64,000 nucleotides of DNA from Maribacter aquimaris (GTDB lineage Bacteria; Bacteroidota; Bacteroidia; Flavobacteriales; Flavobacteriaceae): NCBI RefSeq assembly GCF_014596745.1, contig NZ_JABTCF010000001.1, forward strand, positions 1 to 64,000. The letters are read 5' to 3'. The notes below the pieces were generated by a model. The model was not told where the DNA came from. It made no database searches and saw nothing but the letters and a program-made list of their open reading frames with translations. The position numbers and the translations under genes were made by a program. Shown here in pieces: positions 1-8,798 of this stretch (positions within the stretch are counted from its first letter, which is position 1; the number at the start of each line of letters is the position of its first letter).

Positions 1-178
1 GTTTGTTTTTTGGATAATAGATATCCAGCGTACATCTTTCCTTTATATAGGCGTTGGTGTTGGATATACTATCATCATAATATTTTATATCCTTAACGGT
101 TTGATAAACAATATTTTGGGCGTTGGTTAAAGTTACCCAAAAAATTAAAAAAAGGGTTAATGTCTTTACTTTATCCAT
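1..178 (-). CDS. Secreted alpha/beta hydrolase (esterase-like), N-terminal fragment
   Basis: The reading frame starts at the ATG whose first base is 178 and runs off the window edge, giving 59 codons. It opens with a lysine-bearing N-terminus and a hydrophobic stretch ending in TNAQ, a typical flavobacterial signal peptide (cleavage probably before Gln21). The visible mature part ends with LDIYYPKNK. A 'cxLDxYxP' segment is the usual first strand of secreted BD-FAE or carboxylesterase-type alpha/beta hydrolases, so that is the likely family. No catalytic residue lies inside the window, so the enzyme class is inferred. The next gene on this strand starts beyond 550 bp of non-coding DNA, so this gene has its own promoter region. 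Confidence 0.5.
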   Translation of the reverse strand, partial: MDKVKTLTLFLIFWVTLTNAQNIVYQTVKDIKYYDDSISNTNAYIKERCTLDIYYPKNK

Positions 179-742
179 GGTTGTTTTGTTTACCTCTAAT
201 TTAATTAAAACGATTGAGGACCTTGTATGTTTTTCAGATCAAAATCCTTGATTAGATCACAAAAAAAATCCCGTGTTTTTACTTTTATGTATTTGATTTC
301 AATTATGGTGTTTTTAAGGTTATTATAATCCAAAAGCTATCCTAATTGTTTTCCTTTGTATACCGGATAGGGATTATGGTCGGTATTGAGTAGGTAATTA
401 GGTGTTCTATGAATAGTAAAATCTGTTCCTTGGATGGTGACATGACTAACGTTAATGGATAGTATTGAATACTCGGGTAGGCAATATGGTAATTGTGGGG
501 TAGTAAGTGAGCTTGTCATGGGTAAGTGATTTATCGACTTGAGTGGCCATTAGGGTAGTTTAAAGATGGTAGAATATATTTTTTGGGGAATAAAAGGGTA
601 GTATTAGGTAGTTATTATGGTTTGTTGGGTACCTTAGGGCAGGTAATATACTTACGAAAGGATAGGGGTAATAGGGTAAGTGTCGGGTAGCTAGTTTAGA
701 TTATGCATACTATGTACGCTTTAAGAATTTCAATTTACCCAT
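179..742. other. Intergenic stretch with clustered GGGTA motifs
   Basis: No convincing gene is seen here. A 60-codon open frame at 337-519 (minus) has no recognisable features. The part from 475 to 689 holds nine GGGTA pentamers on the plus strand (first bases 475, 498, 520, 553, 596, 627, 666, 674 and 685) plus several GGTAA/GGTAG variants, far more than base composition would give. The spacing is irregular, so this is not a simple tandem repeat. Confidence 0.6.
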
Positions 743-1342
743 CTAAGGATTCCCCTTTAATTTCCCCACATTATTTCCAAAGACCATGAATAAAATTGTT
801 TCATACTTGTTCCCCAACTTATTCTTCAATATACGGAAAGCCTTGGTGATCTGGGCTTCCACGGTTTTTATGGATATATCAAGGTAATCTGCTATTTCAT
901 TATTGGTAAGACCTTCCTTTTTACTAAGAATAAACACCCGCTGACATTTGGGGGGTAATTTTTGGATTTCTTTGTTCACGATGTCCATTATCTTATTCAG
1001 GATTCCTTCATCAATGTCTTCAACAGTCTCATGGGCATATTCTATATATTTCTTGTTCAGTAGTAAAACAGCCTTGTTTTTTTGATAATTATTCAAGAAC
1101 TCATTATAAACGCATTTGTATAGAAAACTACGTATTGAAAATTGTGGATTTAGTTTTTTCCTGGATTTCCATGTCTTTAGAAATACGTTTTGAACAATGT
1201 CTTGGGCAAGGGCTTGATCATGGGTCAACGTCAGGGCGTAAGCATTAAGCCCTCTATGGTGTTTATCCAATAGATACATATAGGCTTTTTCTTCACCTGA
1301 TTTAAGGCTTGTGATCAATTTCTTATTATCGGAAAAATCCAT
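743..1342 (-). CDS. RNA polymerase sigma-70 factor, ECF subfamily (FecI-like)
   Basis: A 199-residue ECF sigma factor of the Bacteroidetes FecI-like type. Region 2 spans about residues 10-80, with the DIVQNVFLKTWKSR segment characteristic of sigma2 helix contacts with core polymerase. Region 4 lies at about residues 130-185 and contains LPPKCQRVFILSKKEGLTNNEIA followed by the helix-turn-helix DISIKTVEAQITKA (two adjoining segments). It would direct transcription of the neighbouring SusC/SusD genes when released by the FecR protein at 1457. The two regulatory genes are divergent with only 114 AT-rich bases between them; in most such loci the sigma and FecR genes are co-directional. Length and ends fit the family. 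Confidence 0.92.
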   Translation of the reverse strand: MDFSDNKKLITSLKSGEEKAYMYLLDKHHRGLNAYALTLTHDQALAQDIVQNVFLKTWKSRKKLNPQFSIRSFLYKCVYNEFLNNYQKNKAVLLLNKKYIEYAHETVEDIDEGILNKIMDIVNKEIQKLPPKCQRVFILSKKEGLTNNEIADYLDISIKTVEAQITKAFRILKNKLGNKYETILFMVFGNNVGKLKGNP

Positions 1343-1456
1343 AATATATGTATTCTATAAATATTTATTATAAAAAATATGAATATATGAAATAATTTGA
1401 AAAAAAGTTAGGGTATTGATGATTTGACTTGTATTAATAGTAAGAAAAGATTTTAA

Positions 1457-2614
1457 ATGATTCCTAAAGGTGTTGAAAATCAAATTGTGAAATATTTTTC
1501 ACAGTCTGCCGATATCCATGATTTGGACTTTTTGAACGAGTGGATAAAAAATGAAGAAAATCGAAGTATTTTCAAGGAATATGTTAAAACCCATTTTGCG
1601 ATAAATTTAACTATGAACGACCCTAGTTTTGATAAAATCAAAGACGAGCTCCTTAGGGAAATCCATAATGATAAAAAGTCATTGATCAAGGTAAAGCTCT
1701 TATCGGTTTTAAAATATGCAGCTATCGCTATTTTATTTATGGGGATAGGGTTTGCAATCAGCAAAAATGAATCTAGTGCTGAAGGGTTGATAAAACCAAG
1801 GGAAAATAGCATCACATTAAAATCCGCTACTGGGGAAGTAGAAGTAATCAAAGAGAACGGGAGCCAACAACTAATTGATGAAAAAGGTGAGATAATTGGC
1901 GCTCAAAAAGGAAAACAATTGGTCTATAAAGATCAGAAAAATACTTCTGAAATACAGTATAATACTTTGACCATTCCTAAAGGCAAGCAATTTGGACTCG
2001 TGCTTTCCGATGGAACAAAGGTTCAATTGAATGCTGGGAGCTCCATGACGTATCCAATAGCTTTTAGTCCCAACAGTCCTAGAAAAGTGGAGTTGACCGG
2101 AGAGGCTTATTTCGAAGTCAGTCACGACCAAAAACGACAGTTCATTGTCAATACACAGGAACTCGACGTAAAAGTATATGGTACCAGATTTAATGTGGCC
2201 AATTATCCTGAGGATGAGAATACCGAGGTTGTTTTGGTAGAAGGGTCCGTAGCCTTGTCTAAGCAGGGAGAAACACTAAAAAAGAAAGAGGAAGTATTCC
2301 TAAATCCGGGGCATATGGGAGCTTATAATAAAAGGGATAAGAATATTGTGGACCAAAAAGTCAATACATCACTTTACACGTCATGGATGGAAGGTAATCT
2401 TGTTTTTAGAAACGAAACATTTGAAAACATTACCCGTAAGTTAGAACGACATTACAATGTGGTCATAATCAATAACAATAAGGATTTGGCAGATGAAACC
2501 TTTAATGCTACGATAGAAATGAACCAAGAAACCATTGAGCAGGTCTTTAACTATTTCAATAAAATATACAGGATTGAATATCAAATTGTTGAAAATAAAA
2601 TAATCATTAATTAA
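1457..2614 (+). CDS. FecR family anti-sigma factor
   Basis: A 385-residue transmembrane anti-sigma factor. The cytoplasmic N-terminal part (about 1-80) would hold the ECF sigma factor. One membrane helix lies near residues 84-103 (VLKYAAIAILFMGIGFAI). The periplasmic FecR domain begins around residue 175 with TIPKGKQFGLVLSDGTKVQLNAGS (two adjoining pieces of the hallmark) and VELTGEAYFEVSHD, and the C-terminal DUF4974-type region ends the protein (FRNETFENITRKLERHY). It sits just upstream of a SusC that carries an N-terminal STN domain, the partner that contacts FecR in trans-envelope signalling. It presumably senses substrate-loaded SusC and frees the sigma factor at 743-1342. Confidence 0.93.
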   Translation: MIPKGVENQIVKYFSQSADIHDLDFLNEWIKNEENRSIFKEYVKTHFAINLTMNDPSFDKIKDELLREIHNDKKSLIKVKLLSVLKYAAIAILFMGIGFAISKNESSAEGLIKPRENSITLKSATGEVEVIKENGSQQLIDEKGEIIGAQKGKQLVYKDQKNTSEIQYNTLTIPKGKQFGLVLSDGTKVQLNAGSSMTYPIAFSPNSPRKVELTGEAYFEVSHDQKRQFIVNTQELDVKVYGTRFNVANYPEDENTEVVLVEGSVALSKQGETLKKKEEVFLNPGHMGAYNKRDKNIVDQKVNTSLYTSWMEGNLVFRNETFENITRKLERHYNVVIINNNKDLADETFNATIEMNQETIEQVFNYFNKIYRIEYQIVENKIIIN

Positions 2615-2695
2615 TACATAATGCCTATGATATAGAAACAGAGGAATAAACCATGATTATTTTCATCTTTTATCATAAAAATTGGTACAAGAAAA

Positions 2696-2727
2696 AAATC
2701 GGAAAATGTTACAGCATTTCCCGATTT
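2696..2727 (+). promoter_or_regulatory. Hairpin in the susC leader
   Basis: The arms AAATCGG and CCGATTT pair perfectly and continue as AAAT/ATTT after a one-base bulge, closing an eight-base loop. No U-run follows, so it is not an ordinary terminator. It lies about 50 bases before the SusC start and could be a 5' stability or attenuation element; the role is inferred. Confidence 0.35.
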
Positions 2728-2778
2728 CGTAAAGTAATCAAACCAAAAAAGCATGATCACCAATAAACACTCAAAATT

Positions 2779-5700
2779 ATGAAAAAACCAACAAAGTCAG
2801 GGGGGATAACCCCATGGCGCTTAAAATTTGACTTAAAAATGAAGTTATCACTTCTTTTTTTAATTACCGTAAGCTTCGTAATGCATGCAAACTCATCGTA
2901 TTCCCAAAAAACCAAAATATCCTTGGATCTTGGGAATGCTACTGTGGAAGATGTTATTGATGAAATTGAAGCGACTACAGAATTCAAATTCATCTTCAAC
3001 ACCAAGTCCATAGATTTAAAGCGAAAGGTCTCCATCAATGTCAGTAAAGCACCCATTACAAAGGTGTTGGATTTACTTTTTGATAAAGAGAGTATAGGTT
3101 ATGAGATAGATAATCGCAAAATTTTACTATATGGTGGTCCAAATAAGAAAACCTCCGAACAAGACTCGGGTATGGAGTTGCAAAACCTACAACTACAGGT
3201 CAGTGGAGTCATTACCGATGAAAATGGAACCCCTCTTCCTGGTGCGAGTATTATTGAAAAGGGGACAACTAACGGAACCACTTCTGATTTTGACGGCATT
3301 TTCGCAATAGATGTTTCCAATTCCGATGTGATTTTGGTTATTTCCTATATTGGTTTTACCACTAAGGAAGTGGCTGTTCAAGGTCAAACCAGTATTTCCA
3401 TCACCTTAAAGGAAAATGCGTCGGCCTTGGATGAAGTAGTGATTACTGGCTATACAGCAGAACGGAAGAGTGATCTTACCGGGGCAGTGGCTATAGTAGA
3501 GATGGGTGAGGTTGTAAGTCAACCCGTTGCCAGTGTGGATAATATGCTGCAAGGTAGGGTTTCAGGTGTAGAACTCATAAGTTCCGGTTCGCCAGGAGGT
3601 GCTAGTACACTTAGGATTAGGGGGTATAGTACCATCAGGAACAATGATCCACTTTACGTTATTGATGGGGTTCCCACCACTACGGATATAAACCTGATCA
3701 ACCCGAATGATATTGCATCATTACAAGTTTTAAAAGATGCCTCATCCTCTAGTATTTATGGTTCAAGGGCGGCCAACGGGGTTGTTATCATCACAACGAA
3801 AAAGGGTACATCGGATAAGGCCAAGATTTCATTTAATATGCATGCCGGTATTCAAAATACCAGAAATCTACCGAATAACCTAAATGCCCAAGAGTATGGA
3901 GACATCTATTGGGAAGGTTTTAATAATGACGGTATAGCCCCTTCCCATAGTATTTATGGAAATGGAGCCGTTGCTGTAATCCCTGCTTTTTTAGATGCCG
4001 AGAATACCATTCCATCGGCCAATACAGACTGGGTAGAAGAAATTTTTAATCCTGCGCTCATTCAATCGTACAATTTGAGTTTTGCTAAAGGAGGTGAAAA
4101 TTCACATTCCTTTTTTTCCTTAGGTTATTTCGATCAGGAAGGGACTTTAAAAAACACGGATTTCAGTAGGATCACGGCCCGACTTAATTCGGACTATAAA
4201 TTGTTTGATGATAAGGTTATCGTTGGTGAAAATTTGACCGTCGCTTACGCTAGCTCTGTCGGTACGGACACCAACTCCCTGCTCGGAAATGCGGTTTATG
4301 ATGCATACCGTATACCAAGTATTGCCCCGGTATATGATATTAATGGGGATTATACAGGATATCCCTTATCCGATGTACAGAATCCTTTGGGAAATCTAGA
4401 GCGTAACAAAGATAACAACGTGGATAATGTTAGGGTTTTCGGAAATTTATTTACCGAAATAAAACTTTTCGATGATTTAAAATTCAAAACAAATTTCGGG
4501 ATAAATTACACCTCTATCAAGGGGACCACATTTAATCCAACCTTTAAGGAACCCAATGCCCAAAGGGTAATAAATGATTTGGAGGTTAGAGATGAATTAA
4601 AGTTTGATTGGGTATGGTCCAACACCCTTAATTATACAAAAACATTGAATGAAAAACATAAGTTTAATGTATTGTTGGGTATTGAAAGTATTGAGAATCT
4701 TTATCAAGTAACAACTGCTTCCATAGATGATTTACCTACAAATGAAATCAATGTTAGGGTATTAAATGCGGGAGATCAAGGCACACAGACCAATACAGGG
4801 GATAAAATAGAATTTTCATTGTTCTCTTATTTTGGAAAGTTGAATTATGTTTATGATGACAAGTATTTATTTTCCGCAACGTTACGACGGGATGGAACTT
4901 CTAAATTATTGAACAACCGTTGGGGAACTTTCCCTGCACTTTCCGTAGGATGGAAGGTTTCGGAAGAAGATTTCTTTAATAAAGAGGGGGTATTGTCCAA
5001 TTTAAAATTTAGGGCAGGATGGGGAATAACCGGAAACCAGGATATACCAGCATATCAAACTGTTTCAGGATTTAGCAGTAACCCCAATTATTCCAATTAT
5101 GCCATAGATGGATCACAATCCAGCACACAGACCGGGTTCACTTTGTCCAGGATTGCCAATCCGGATTTAAAATGGGAAACAACCACACAAACCAATGTGG
5201 GTCTGGATTTTGGATTTTTGGATAATTCGATAAATTTCACGGTTGATTATTTTGTCAAAAAGACAGATGACCTGTTATTGTTTAAAACACTTCCCGCTGA
5301 CCAGTCCGGTATTACCAATCGTGGACAATGGCAGAATGTAGGGGAAATGGAAAACAAAGGATTCGAATTGGCCGCCGATTTTCAAAGCGATCGAACTAAG
5401 GATTTTAATTATAACGTAGGAGTGAATTTTTCAGTAATCGACAATAAATTATTGTCCCTTGGTGAAGGAATCGATTTTATAGAAACCGATCCAGGCGTTT
5501 TGCATAGCACTAATTTTGATCAATCAACTTCCAGAACGGGTATAGGTCAACCAATAGCTTCTTTTTATGGACATGTGGTCGAAGGAATTTTTCAAACGGA
5601 TACGGAAGCGACATCCAGTTTTCAACCCACTGCCGTGGCCGGGGATTATAAATTCAAGGATTTGAATGAAGATGGGGTTATCAATGATGCTGACCGGACC

Positions 5701-6234
5701 TATATAGGTTCGCCCCATGCCGATTTTACCTACGGTGTTAATTTTTCAGCCGCGTATAAGGCTTTTGATTTTACGATGTTCTTTCAAGGCTCGCAAGGAA
5801 ATGACATTTATGATTTGTCGCGTTATTATAGTGATTTTTTCAATTTGGCGAATTACAACAAAAGTGGACGTATTTTAAATGCATGGACTCCTGAAAATAC
5901 GAATACTGATTTGGCAAGGGTTTCTTTGAATGATCCAAATAACAATATACGTCCATCTTCTTTTTATGTTCAAGATGGTTCCTACTTGCGATTAAAGACA
6001 TTACAGGTTGGGTTTACGTTTCCAGAAAGTATTGCCCAAAAAATAAAGGCCTCTCAGGTCAGGGTTTATTTAGAGGCGTACAACTTACTTACGATTACCG
6101 GCTATGATGGCTTGGATCCTGAAATAGGTCTTCAGAATTACGATTCTGACGGGCGGAATTTGGATATAGGAGTGGATAGGGGTATTTATCCTACTTCCCA
6201 AACATTCACATTTGGTGTTAATCTTAATTTTTAA
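2779..6234 (+). CDS. SusC/RagA family TonB-dependent outer-membrane transporter with STN domain
   Basis: A 1151-residue TonB-linked importer. A signal sequence ends near residue 43 (MHANSSYSQ). The STN (secretin/TonB N-terminal) domain covers about 48-115 (ISLDLGNATVEDVIDEIE). A carboxypeptidase-D-like beta domain follows at about 140-205 (GVITDENGTPLPGASI, DFDGIFAI). The plug contains DEVVITGY and GAVAIV and the family's LYVIDGVP and ASSSSIYGSRAANGVVIITT segments, then the beta-barrel, ending in VNLNF with the terminal aromatic residue recognised by the BAM complex. The STN domain predicts signalling to FecR at 1457. It forms a lid-and-barrel pair with SusD 11 bases downstream. The substrate is unknown: no glycosidase or peptidase is attached to this locus. 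Confidence 0.96.
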   Translation: MKKPTKSGGITPWRLKFDLKMKLSLLFLITVSFVMHANSSYSQKTKISLDLGNATVEDVIDEIEATTEFKFIFNTKSIDLKRKVSINVSKAPITKVLDLLFDKESIGYEIDNRKILLYGGPNKKTSEQDSGMELQNLQLQVSGVITDENGTPLPGASIIEKGTTNGTTSDFDGIFAIDVSNSDVILVISYIGFTTKEVAVQGQTSISITLKENASALDEVVITGYTAERKSDLTGAVAIVEMGEVVSQPVASVDNMLQGRVSGVELISSGSPGGASTLRIRGYSTIRNNDPLYVIDGVPTTTDINLINPNDIASLQVLKDASSSSIYGSRAANGVVIITTKKGTSDKAKISFNMHAGIQNTRNLPNNLNAQEYGDIYWEGFNNDGIAPSHSIYGNGAVAVIPAFLDAENTIPSANTDWVEEIFNPALIQSYNLSFAKGGENSHSFFSLGYFDQEGTLKNTDFSRITARLNSDYKLFDDKVIVGENLTVAYASSVGTDTNSLLGNAVYDAYRIPSIAPVYDINGDYTGYPLSDVQNPLGNLERNKDNNVDNVRVFGNLFTEIKLFDDLKFKTNFGINYTSIKGTTFNPTFKEPNAQRVINDLEVRDELKFDWVWSNTLNYTKTLNEKHKFNVLLGIESIENLYQVTTASIDDLPTNEINVRVLNAGDQGTQTNTGDKIEFSLFSYFGKLNYVYDDKYLFSATLRRDGTSKLLNNRWGTFPALSVGWKVSEEDFFNKEGVLSNLKFRAGWGITGNQDIPAYQTVSGFSSNPNYSNYAIDGSQSSTQTGFTLSRIANPDLKWETTTQTNVGLDFGFLDNSINFTVDYFVKKTDDLLLFKTLPADQSGITNRGQWQNVGEMENKGFELAADFQSDRTKDFNYNVGVNFSVIDNKLLSLGEGIDFIETDPGVLHSTNFDQSTSRTGIGQPIASFYGHVVEGIFQTDTEATSSFQPTAVAGDYKFKDLNEDGVINDADRTYIGSPHADFTYGVNFSAAYKAFDFTMFFQGSQGNDIYDLSRYYSDFFNLANYNKSGRILNAWTPENTNTDLARVSLNDPNNNIRPSSFYVQDGSYLRLKTLQVGFTFPESIAQKIKASQVRVYLEAYNLLTITGYDGLDPEIGLQNYDSDGRNLDIGVDRGIYPTSQTFTFGVNLNF

Positions 6235-6245
6235 AAAAAAACATA

Positions 6246-7901
6246 ATGAAAAAAATATTCTTTACACTAAGCATTATGGGAATCCTTGTCACTTCATGTA
6301 GTGACGAGTTTTTGGAAAAGGATCCTTTCGGGGAAATAACCGACGAACAGGTACTACTGCCTGAAAATATAGAGCCATTGATCATTTCCGCATACAGCAT
6401 ACTAAACGGTCAAGGAAACGAAGCTTCAAACGCCTTTAATTCTCCGGCATCCAATTGGAGTTTTGGGGATGTTCTTTCAGATGATGCGTATAAAGGAGGA
6501 GGTGGAACAGGTGATCAAAATCAAATCCATCGAATGGAAATTTATACAACCGATTCACAGATTATCGATGTTGAACAAAAGTGGAGTGTACTTTATGAAG
6601 GCATAAACCGGGTAAATACGGTTCTTAAGGCACTGAAAAACTCTACTGAATTTGATGAAAGCACAAAAAATCAGCGGGTAGCCGAAATGCGTTTTTTGAG
6701 GGGTCATTTTTATTTTGAACTAAAAAAGATTTACAATCGTATTTCCTATATTGACGAGGAAGGCAATTATTTTTCGAACACCATGATTACTTCTGACGAA
6801 GTATGGACCAAAATAGAGGATGACTTTAATGCTGCCTTTACGGTATTACCGGATACACAAGATGATCCGGGGCGTCCTACAAAATGGGCGGCCAAAGCGT
6901 ATTTGTGCAAAACCTATATCTTCCAACAAAAATGGACCGAGGCCAATTCCGCAGCTGATGAGGTGATCGTTAATGGGGGTTATAGTTTATTGCCAAACTT
7001 TAATGAAGTGTTTTTACCGGATAATGACAACGGACCTGAAGTTGTTTTTGCTATTCAGTATTCGATCAATGACGGTTCGCCAAATAATTACAATGGCTCC
7101 ATTGGTGATCGTTTAATGCCTCCTGGGGGACCAAGATATAATCAGTATGGTTTTTTACGTCCTTCACAAAATTTGGTAAATGCATTTAAAACAGATGTTG
7201 AAGGTGCTCCGCAATTGGATAATGTCGATGTTACGGAAACCGATAATGTAGACCCAAGATTGGATGTCATTGTTGGAAGACCGGGAATACCATATAAGGA
7301 TTTGGGAATCAACTACGAGGAGGATTGGGCCAGGGATTTGGCCACCTATGGCCCTTATGGTCCAAAGAAGAGGGTAATATCGGCAAATGACCCCAATTAT
7401 TTACCTTCTTGGCCCTATGTAACTGCTGCCAATTATCATATCATACGTTATGCCGATGTATTACTCTGGAAAGCCGAAGCATCGATAGAGCTTGATGAAT
7501 TGGAAGATGGTAGAACCTATATCAATATGGTACGGAATCGGGCAAAAACCGGAACCTATATCCAAAATTTGGACGGTACAGCAGATGCCGCTAATTATCT
7601 TATAGCAACATACGATACTGCATTTGATACGAAGGAAGAAGCAATTGTCGCACTGCGTACGGAAAGACGATTGGAGATGGCGCATGAAGGTCACCGTTTC
7701 TTTGATTTGGTACGTTGGGGTATTGCTGCAGAGGTCATAAACACCTATTTGGAAAAGGAAAAAATCCAAAGAGGATTTTTGACCGGTGCAACATTTGTAG
7801 AAGGGAAACATGAATATATGCCCATACCCCAAAGTCAAATAGATTCGGGGGGTACCGATGATAGTGGAAATAGTCTTACCACACAGAATCCAGGTTATTA
7901 G
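6246..7901 (+). CDS. SusD/RagB family nutrient-binding lipoprotein
   Basis: A 551-residue surface lipoprotein that closes over the SusC barrel encoded just upstream. The signal peptide ends in a lipobox (ILVTSC, Cys18), followed by SDEFLEKDPFGEI, the typical SusD opening that is rich in acidic residues and may act as a lipoprotein export signal. The N-terminal helical SusD-like-3 domain contains MRFLRGHFYFELKKIYN, and the C-terminal SusD_RagB domain contains YADVLLWKAEASIEL and LRTERRLEMAHEGHRFFDLVRWG. It ends with EYMPIPQSQIDSGG and TQNPGY, the family's usual finish. The start 11 bases after susC indicates co-transcription. A terminator follows at 7949. Confidence 0.96.
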   Translation: MKKIFFTLSIMGILVTSCSDEFLEKDPFGEITDEQVLLPENIEPLIISAYSILNGQGNEASNAFNSPASNWSFGDVLSDDAYKGGGGTGDQNQIHRMEIYTTDSQIIDVEQKWSVLYEGINRVNTVLKALKNSTEFDESTKNQRVAEMRFLRGHFYFELKKIYNRISYIDEEGNYFSNTMITSDEVWTKIEDDFNAAFTVLPDTQDDPGRPTKWAAKAYLCKTYIFQQKWTEANSAADEVIVNGGYSLLPNFNEVFLPDNDNGPEVVFAIQYSINDGSPNNYNGSIGDRLMPPGGPRYNQYGFLRPSQNLVNAFKTDVEGAPQLDNVDVTETDNVDPRLDVIVGRPGIPYKDLGINYEEDWARDLATYGPYGPKKRVISANDPNYLPSWPYVTAANYHIIRYADVLLWKAEASIELDELEDGRTYINMVRNRAKTGTYIQNLDGTADAANYLIATYDTAFDTKEEAIVALRTERRLEMAHEGHRFFDLVRWGIAAEVINTYLEKEKIQRGFLTGATFVEGKHEYMPIPQSQIDSGGTDDSGNSLTTQNPGY

Positions 7902-7948
7902 ACATATGGTTTTTTAAGGATCTTGTTAGATTGAGTTAGTTTTGTAAA

Positions 7949-7979
7949 AGGGGAGGAAGTAATTTTCTCTCCTTTTTTT
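7949..7979 (+). terminator. Rho-independent terminator after susD
   Basis: AGGGGAG pairs with CTCTCCT (one G-U pair) across an eleven-base loop, and a run of T follows. It ends the susC-susD transcript. Confidence 0.75.
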
Positions 7980-8327
7980 GTGTATATAAGTCGGAATGTA
8001 ATCTTGGAATATATCGCAAAGGTTAATGGGTAACATACCCAGGTAAAGGTTTTGTTCCTTTCGGGTTTAGTGGGGAGTATATTTATTTTAAGGATAAAAT
8101 TATCTTCTATAACCTAATTGTTCTCCAATGTGGTAAAAATGGCGCTTAGACTAGTCTTGACATTGTTACGGGTTCAGGGCGATGTTCGTTCCAATATTGG
8201 ACTACTATTTTTTTATGAATTTTCCTTATACACTTGATATCCTTTTTTACCTGCCATTTTTGAAATTGTTTCACTGGATTTAGGTACCTCGAATAAGAAT
8301 TAGGATTAAGGGATTGCTTTTTTATTT
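7980..8327. other. Intergenic stretch, nothing recognised
   Basis: About 350 bases between the susD terminator and a weak minus-strand reading frame. No open frame of note, tRNA, repeat or clear promoter was seen. Confidence 0.5.
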
Positions 8328-8669
8328 TTAATAAAATAGAATGCTTCTTCGATTATCATGCTTTTTCTTCAGGTATTGAAGGGGTAAGTGGGGTGGTAGG
8401 GCAGGTTTATTGACTTTTGGCTGGGGTTCTTCTTTTTTAAGGACAACTTCAGTACGTTTTTTAGATATGCTCGTAGATGCGCTTATTTTCGATAATAGTT
8501 CGGCCTTATCGGAATTTGAAACCAAACCCAGTTCCAAATATTTAATGAGAGACCTTTTAATGAGGGTCATGAACAACCAGTGTTCACGTTGGGTTTTAAA
8601 GCGATTGTCCCCGGCCTTAATTAGAGTTTGTCGTACTAGGGTAGGGGAAAATAAGGAGATAAAAGACAT
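8328..8669 (-). CDS. Hypothetical protein, doubtful
   Basis: A 113-residue frame if the ATG at 8669 is used. A longer start at 8741 would lie inside the tRNA-Met gene and is rejected. The product has a helical-looking N-terminal half rich in Lys, Arg and Leu (LIKRSLIKYLELGLVSNSDK) and a proline-rich tail (KEEPQPKVNKPALPPHLPL). I do not recognise a family. The ATG directly follows the U-run of the tRNA-Met terminator, so it would need read-through or its own promoter. An opposite-strand frame of 97 codons covers the same DNA, so coding is uncertain. Confidence 0.35.
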   Translation of the reverse strand: MSFISLFSPTLVRQTLIKAGDNRFKTQREHWLFMTLIKRSLIKYLELGLVSNSDKAELLSKISASTSISKKRTEVVLKKEEPQPKVNKPALPPHLPLQYLKKKHDNRRSILFY

Positions 8670-8670
8670 A

Positions 8671-8701
8671 AAAAAAACGGTTTGTGCGTACACAAACCGT
8701 T
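8671..8701 (-). terminator. Rho-independent terminator of the tRNA-Met transcript
   Basis: A perfect 11-bp stem (8676-8686 with 8691-8701, AACGGTTTGTG/CACAAACCGTT) closes a four-base loop. Read on the minus strand it is followed by a run of T. It sits 24 bases past the tRNA 3' end. Confidence 0.85.
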
Positions 8702-8724
8702 GATTTTGCTGGTATTGACCTTTG

Positions 8725-8798
8725 TAGCGAGAGGGGGGCACGATCCCCCGACCTCCGGGTTATGAATCCGACGCTCTAACCAGCTGAGCTACCTCGCC
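8725..8798 (-). tRNA. tRNA-Met (CAT anticodon)
   Basis: A 74-nt cloverleaf on the minus strand. The acceptor strand GGCGAGG pairs with TCTCGCT (G-U at both ends), the D arm is GCTC/GAGC around AGCTGGTTA, the anticodon loop is TTCATAA, and the T stem is GGGGG/CCCCC. The 3' CCA is not encoded. Two departures from the usual pattern: the anticodon stem has A31 opposite C39, and the T loop reads ATCGTGC, so positions 54 and 58 are A and T instead of T and A. The conventional G1 end and TA at 8-9 suggest elongator rather than initiator Met, though a CAT anticodon can also mark a tRNA-Ile modified at C34; I favour Met. Confidence 0.88.

Noticed and set aside
337-519. 60-codon minus-strand frame
   Set aside because: No recognisable domain, and it lies in GGGTA-rich non-coding DNA.
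8410-8703. Plus-strand 97-codon frame opposite the doubtful ORF
   Set aside because: No family features; it runs into the terminator stem of tRNA-Met.
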